From contig JALZUL010000067.1 in NCBI GenBank assembly GCA_023301665.1, positions 1-8,237 on the forward strand: a DNA stretch of 8,237 nucleotides. Reading direction: 5' to 3'. Under the pieces are notes generated by a model. That model was not told the origin of the DNA. It was given only the letters and a program-made list of their open reading frames with translations, and did not search any database. Source of the stretch: Ascidiaceihabitans sp. GTDB lineage: Bacteria; Pseudomonadota; Alphaproteobacteria; Rhodobacterales; Rhodobacteraceae. How positions within the stretch are numbered: position 1 is the stretch's first letter; every line of letters starts with the position of its first letter. The translations under genes were made by a program, and so were the position numbers. Shown in pieces: positions 5,709 to 8,237 of the stretch.

Positions 5709-6740
5709 ATGGATCAAATCCTTCTTCAAATTCTAAACGGGCTCGACAAGGGCTCTGCCTATGCGCTGATTGCGTTGGGGCTGACACTCATTTTTGGCAC
5801 TTTGGGCGTTGTAAATTTCGCCCACGGCGCTTTGTTCATGATCGGGGCATTCTGTGCTGTCACGTTACAGCGCGTCTTGAACCTTTCCACGATCACAATT
5901 GATCCAGAAAAGACGGATTTTCTAGGCAACCCTGCCCAGATTAAGACGCCAATCGTTGAGAATTGGTTTGGCCCTGAGATGGGCGCCAGCATCATCGATT
6001 GGTCTGTCCCGCTGGCCATCATCTTTGCCATTCCAATCATGGCGGCCGCTGGTTTCATCATGGAACGCGGATTGATCAAACACTTTTACAAGCGCCCCCA
6101 CGCTGATCAGATCCTTGTGACCTTTGGTCTTGCTATTGTTTTGCAAGAAATCATCAAAGCTATTTATGGTGCGAACCCGATCCCGACACCGGCGCCTGAC
6201 GCCTTTCGTGGGTCGTTCGATTTCGGCACCTACTTAGGGTATGAAGCCAACGCAATCATCTATCCCTACTGGCGTATGGTATACTTTGGTTTCTCTGCTT
6301 TGATCATCGCCGCAGTATTCGCCTTCCTGCAATTCACCACTTTTGGCATGGTTGTACGGGCTGGCATGGCAGACCGTGAGACGGTTGGCCTACTCGGTAT
6401 CAATATCGACAAGCGATTTACCATCATGTTCGCAATTGCCGCAGTCGTGGCTGGTCTTGCAGGCGTAATGTACGCTCCGATCAATTCGCCTAACTATCAC
6501 ATGGGCATGGATTTCTTGGTTCTTAGCTTTGTTGTTGTTGTTGTCGGCGGTATGGGCAGCTTGCCCGGTGCGGTTTTGGCTGGATTTTTGCTAGGTATCT
6601 TAGAAGCTTTCGCATCTATGAACGAGATCAAAGCCTTCATCCCAGGCATCGACCAAATCATCATCTACCTTGTCGCAATCATTATCATTCTGACGCGTCC
6701 CCGTGGCCTTATGGGTCGCAAAGGCGTGATGGAGGAATAA
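5709..6740 (+). CDS. livH: Branched-chain amino acid-type ABC transporter permease LivH
   Basis: This is an inner-membrane permease of the LivH family, 343 residues from ATG at 5709. The N-terminus is the family signature ILNGLDKGSAYALIALGLTL (8-27) followed by FGTLGVVNFAHGALFMIGAF (29-48). The coupling-loop region for the ATPase is GMADRETVGLLGINIDKRFT (219-238), and the conserved VVVVVGGMGSLPGAVLAGFL (275-294) and LTRPRGLMGRKG (328-339) follow. A GTG at 5700 in the same frame would add three residues but has no Shine-Dalgarno; GGTGGGG (5699-5705) serves the ATG, and homologues usually start at MDxILLQ. The protein is longer than the classical LivH of about 308 residues, mainly through a polar loop at about 60-98 and one at about 155-185. 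It lies in the same operon as the binding protein, and 4 bases separate it from livM. It forms the channel heterodimer with LivM. Confidence 0.93.
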   Translation: MDQILLQILNGLDKGSAYALIALGLTLIFGTLGVVNFAHGALFMIGAFCAVTLQRVLNLSTITIDPEKTDFLGNPAQIKTPIVENWFGPEMGASIIDWSVPLAIIFAIPIMAAAGFIMERGLIKHFYKRPHADQILVTFGLAIVLQEIIKAIYGANPIPTPAPDAFRGSFDFGTYLGYEANAIIYPYWRMVYFGFSALIIAAVFAFLQFTTFGMVVRAGMADRETVGLLGINIDKRFTIMFAIAAVVAGLAGVMYAPINSPNYHMGMDFLVLSFVVVVVGGMGSLPGAVLAGFLLGILEAFASMNEIKAFIPGIDQIIIYLVAIIIILTRPRGLMGRKGVMEE

Positions 6741-6744
6741 GAAC

Positions 6745-7965
6745 ATGTTAAAACTTAATAAACGCGACACCCTATTGTTCGTCATCGTGACGTTGATGGT
6801 TATGCTCGCTCCCTTCATCCTGAACCCCTTCCCCCAAGGGTCTTCAATGGCGCAAATGTTTAACGCGGGTTATCCCGATCTGATGCAGCGGTTTGTAATC
6901 TTTGGCATCCTTGTCATTGGGTTTAACATCCTGTTTGGCCTAACCGGCTACTTGTCCTTTGGGCACGCAGCCTTCCTAGGCATAGGCTCATACGCTGCCG
7001 TATGGATGTTCAAGCTTCTTAGCATGAACATTGTTCCGGCAATCATCCTCTCGATGATTGTTGCTGGTATCTTCTCCCTGCTGATTGGCTACGTCAGCTT
7101 ACGCCGCTCAGGTATCTACTTTTCGATCCTAACGCTTGCCTTTGCTCAGATGTCATACAACCTGGCCTACTCGGTTTTGGGTAATCCAGCGTCTAGCTAT
7201 AACCTGACCAACGGTGAAACTGGCCTGCAACTGGCGCTAAATGATCCACGCGTATTGGACGGTGCTGCTGCCGCGAATGGGGCCTTGCCTGTCACCAACC
7301 TGTTTGGGTTGGCTATGCGCGACAGCTATGACTGGGTCGTCGGCGGATGGTTGTTTACCTTTAACGTTGGTTACTACGTTGCTGGTATTCTCATGTTGAT
7401 CTCGTTCTACATTTCAATCCGTATCTTCCGCTCCCCTTTCGGCATGATGCTGCGAGCTGTGAAATCGAACCAACAGCGGATGAACTACACTGGCCTAAAC
7501 ACAAAACCATACACACTTGCGGCCTTTGTTATCTCAGGCATGTATGCGGGTCTTGCAGGCGGCTTGCTGTCCTCAATGGATCCACTTGCAGGTGCTGAGC
7601 GTATGCACTGGACAGCTTCTGGTGAGATCGTGATCATGGCAATCTTGGGCGGTGTTGGTACGTTGATCGGACCAATCGTTGGCGCTGGCTTCAACGAGTA
7701 CTTCAAGAACATCTTGTCCAAGATCAACGACGGTATCTTGCACCAGTGGCTTTCTTTCTTACCGGACGGCTTGGAGAACTTCATTGTTGGGATCTTGCAC
7801 TACTTTGTTGGCAAAGGCTGGCACCTGACATTGGGTCTCTTGTTCATGATGGTCATCATCTTCTTGCCAGGCGGTCTGGTTGAAGGCGGTCAAAGATTGA
7901 TCAAGTTGTTCAAACGCAAGACGGCGGACGACGCGCCTGACAGCAAAAAAACACCTGCGGAATAA
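6745..7965 (+). CDS. livM: Branched-chain amino acid-type ABC transporter permease LivM
   Basis: This 406-residue inner-membrane permease is the partner of LivH. Family signatures are FGLTGYLSFGHAAFLGIGSY (64-83), RRSGIYFSILTLAFAQM (120-136), the ATPase coupling region PFGMMLRAVKSNQQRMNYTG (231-250), AGLAGGLLSS (268-277), ILGGVGTLIGPIVGAG (300-315) and FLPGGLVEGG (373-382). Roughly ten hydrophobic segments are visible. Polar loops at about 150-200 and 321-360 are larger than in Escherichia coli LivM proper, and the C-terminus ends in a charged cytoplasmic tail (KRKTADDAPDSKKTPAE). GGAGGAA at 6731-6737, overlapping the end of livH, lies 7 bases before the ATG, so translation should be efficient and coupled. 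livG follows after 11 bases. Substrate is not deducible from the permease. Confidence 0.93.
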   Translation: MLKLNKRDTLLFVIVTLMVMLAPFILNPFPQGSSMAQMFNAGYPDLMQRFVIFGILVIGFNILFGLTGYLSFGHAAFLGIGSYAAVWMFKLLSMNIVPAIILSMIVAGIFSLLIGYVSLRRSGIYFSILTLAFAQMSYNLAYSVLGNPASSYNLTNGETGLQLALNDPRVLDGAAAANGALPVTNLFGLAMRDSYDWVVGGWLFTFNVGYYVAGILMLISFYISIRIFRSPFGMMLRAVKSNQQRMNYTGLNTKPYTLAAFVISGMYAGLAGGLLSSMDPLAGAERMHWTASGEIVIMAILGGVGTLIGPIVGAGFNEYFKNILSKINDGILHQWLSFLPDGLENFIVGILHYFVGKGWHLTLGLLFMMVIIFLPGGLVEGGQRLIKLFKRKTADDAPDSKKTPAE

Positions 7966-7976
7966 GGAGCAAAACA

Positions 7977-8237
7977 ATGGGTATCCTTGAAGTAAAAAAC
8001 GTGGGCAAACGGTTTGGCGGCCTTCAAGCCTTGGGCGATGTGAACCTGAGTGTGGCCGAGAATTCGGTCCATGCGATCATCGGGCCAAATGGCGCTGGCA
8101 AATCCACCCTTCTCAACTGCTTGGTTGGGAAGCTGATCCCTGACACTGGCTCTGTGACATTTGACGGTCAATCTGTCTTGGGTCGCAAGCCGTTCGAGAT
8201 CAACCAAATGGGCATTTCCCGCGTGTTCCAAACACCC
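7977..8237 (+). CDS. livG: ABC transporter ATP-binding protein LivG, 5' part only
   Basis: The first 87 codons of a LivG-type ATPase are present; the gene continues past the right edge. The start ATG at 7977 follows AAGGAG (7964-7969) by 7 bases. The N-terminal strand ILEVKNVGKRFGGLQALGDV (3-22) is typical of LivG, the Walker A motif GPNGAGKST is at 36-44, and the Q-loop glutamine is Q85 in RVFQTP. The signature motif, Walker B and switch histidine lie beyond the window. As part of the operon it would power import by LivH/LivM; a LivF partner is expected downstream. LivG rather than LivF is chosen because of the operon order and the N-terminal FGGLQAL pattern. Confidence 0.92.
   Translation, partial: MGILEVKNVGKRFGGLQALGDVNLSVAENSVHAIIGPNGAGKSTLLNCLVGKLIPDTGSVTFDGQSVLGRKPFEINQMGISRVFQTP

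Noticed and set aside
6531..6545. GTT trinucleotide run, a possible slippage-prone repeat
   Set aside because: It encodes a short Val stretch in a conserved LivH membrane helix and is too short to be a likely phase-variation tract.

Overview
The window looks like a chromosomal segment of an alphaproteobacterium, most likely a marine Rhodobacterales (Roseobacter-group) species of moderate GC content. The protein styles point that way: a Tat-exported Liv-type binding protein with matching LivH/LivM permeases, a ScfR-like XRE regulator, and a transporter-type sensor kinase. This assignment comes from recognising families; no search was run.

The layout is two divergent blocks around a 243-base intergenic region (4003-4245). 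The left block is on the minus strand. In transcription order it holds an XRE regulator of the ScfR/PrpR/RamB type (4002-2698), then, behind its own predicted promoter (2691-2663), a three-gene operon: a stand-alone receiver domain (2582-2214), a 99-residue two-helix membrane protein (2210-1911), and the first 638 codons of an SLC5 (sodium:solute symporter)-type sensor protein that runs off the left edge. These three genes are packed with a 3-base gap and an ATGA overlap. The right block is on the plus strand. It holds a Liv-type ABC importer: a periplasmic binding protein (4246-5592), a 116-base gap with two strong hairpins, LivH (5709-6740), LivM (6745-7965) and the first 87 codons of LivG (from 7977) at the right edge.

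A reasonable working model is a solute-sensing and uptake locus. The SLC5-type sensor would read an external or transported small molecule, probably a carboxylate, and signal through the stand-alone receiver. The ScfR-like regulator would read an acyl-CoA or redox state and control the divergent importer. The substrate cannot be read from the sequence; short-chain carboxylates are favoured only because ScfR regulators and CrbS/CbrA-type sensors are tied to acetate, propionate and related metabolism.

The most unusual points are: (i) a helical segment in the middle of the XRE regulator that resembles the dimerisation/phosphoacceptor (DHp) hairpin of histidine kinases, next to a receiver that has no output domain; (ii) a two-helix protein translationally coupled to the sensor; (iii) repeated TTTACAAA boxes in the divergent promoter region, and an exact TTTGCAAA inside a hairpin between the binding-protein and permease genes. 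No RNA genes, insertion sequences, CRISPR arrays or phage genes were seen.
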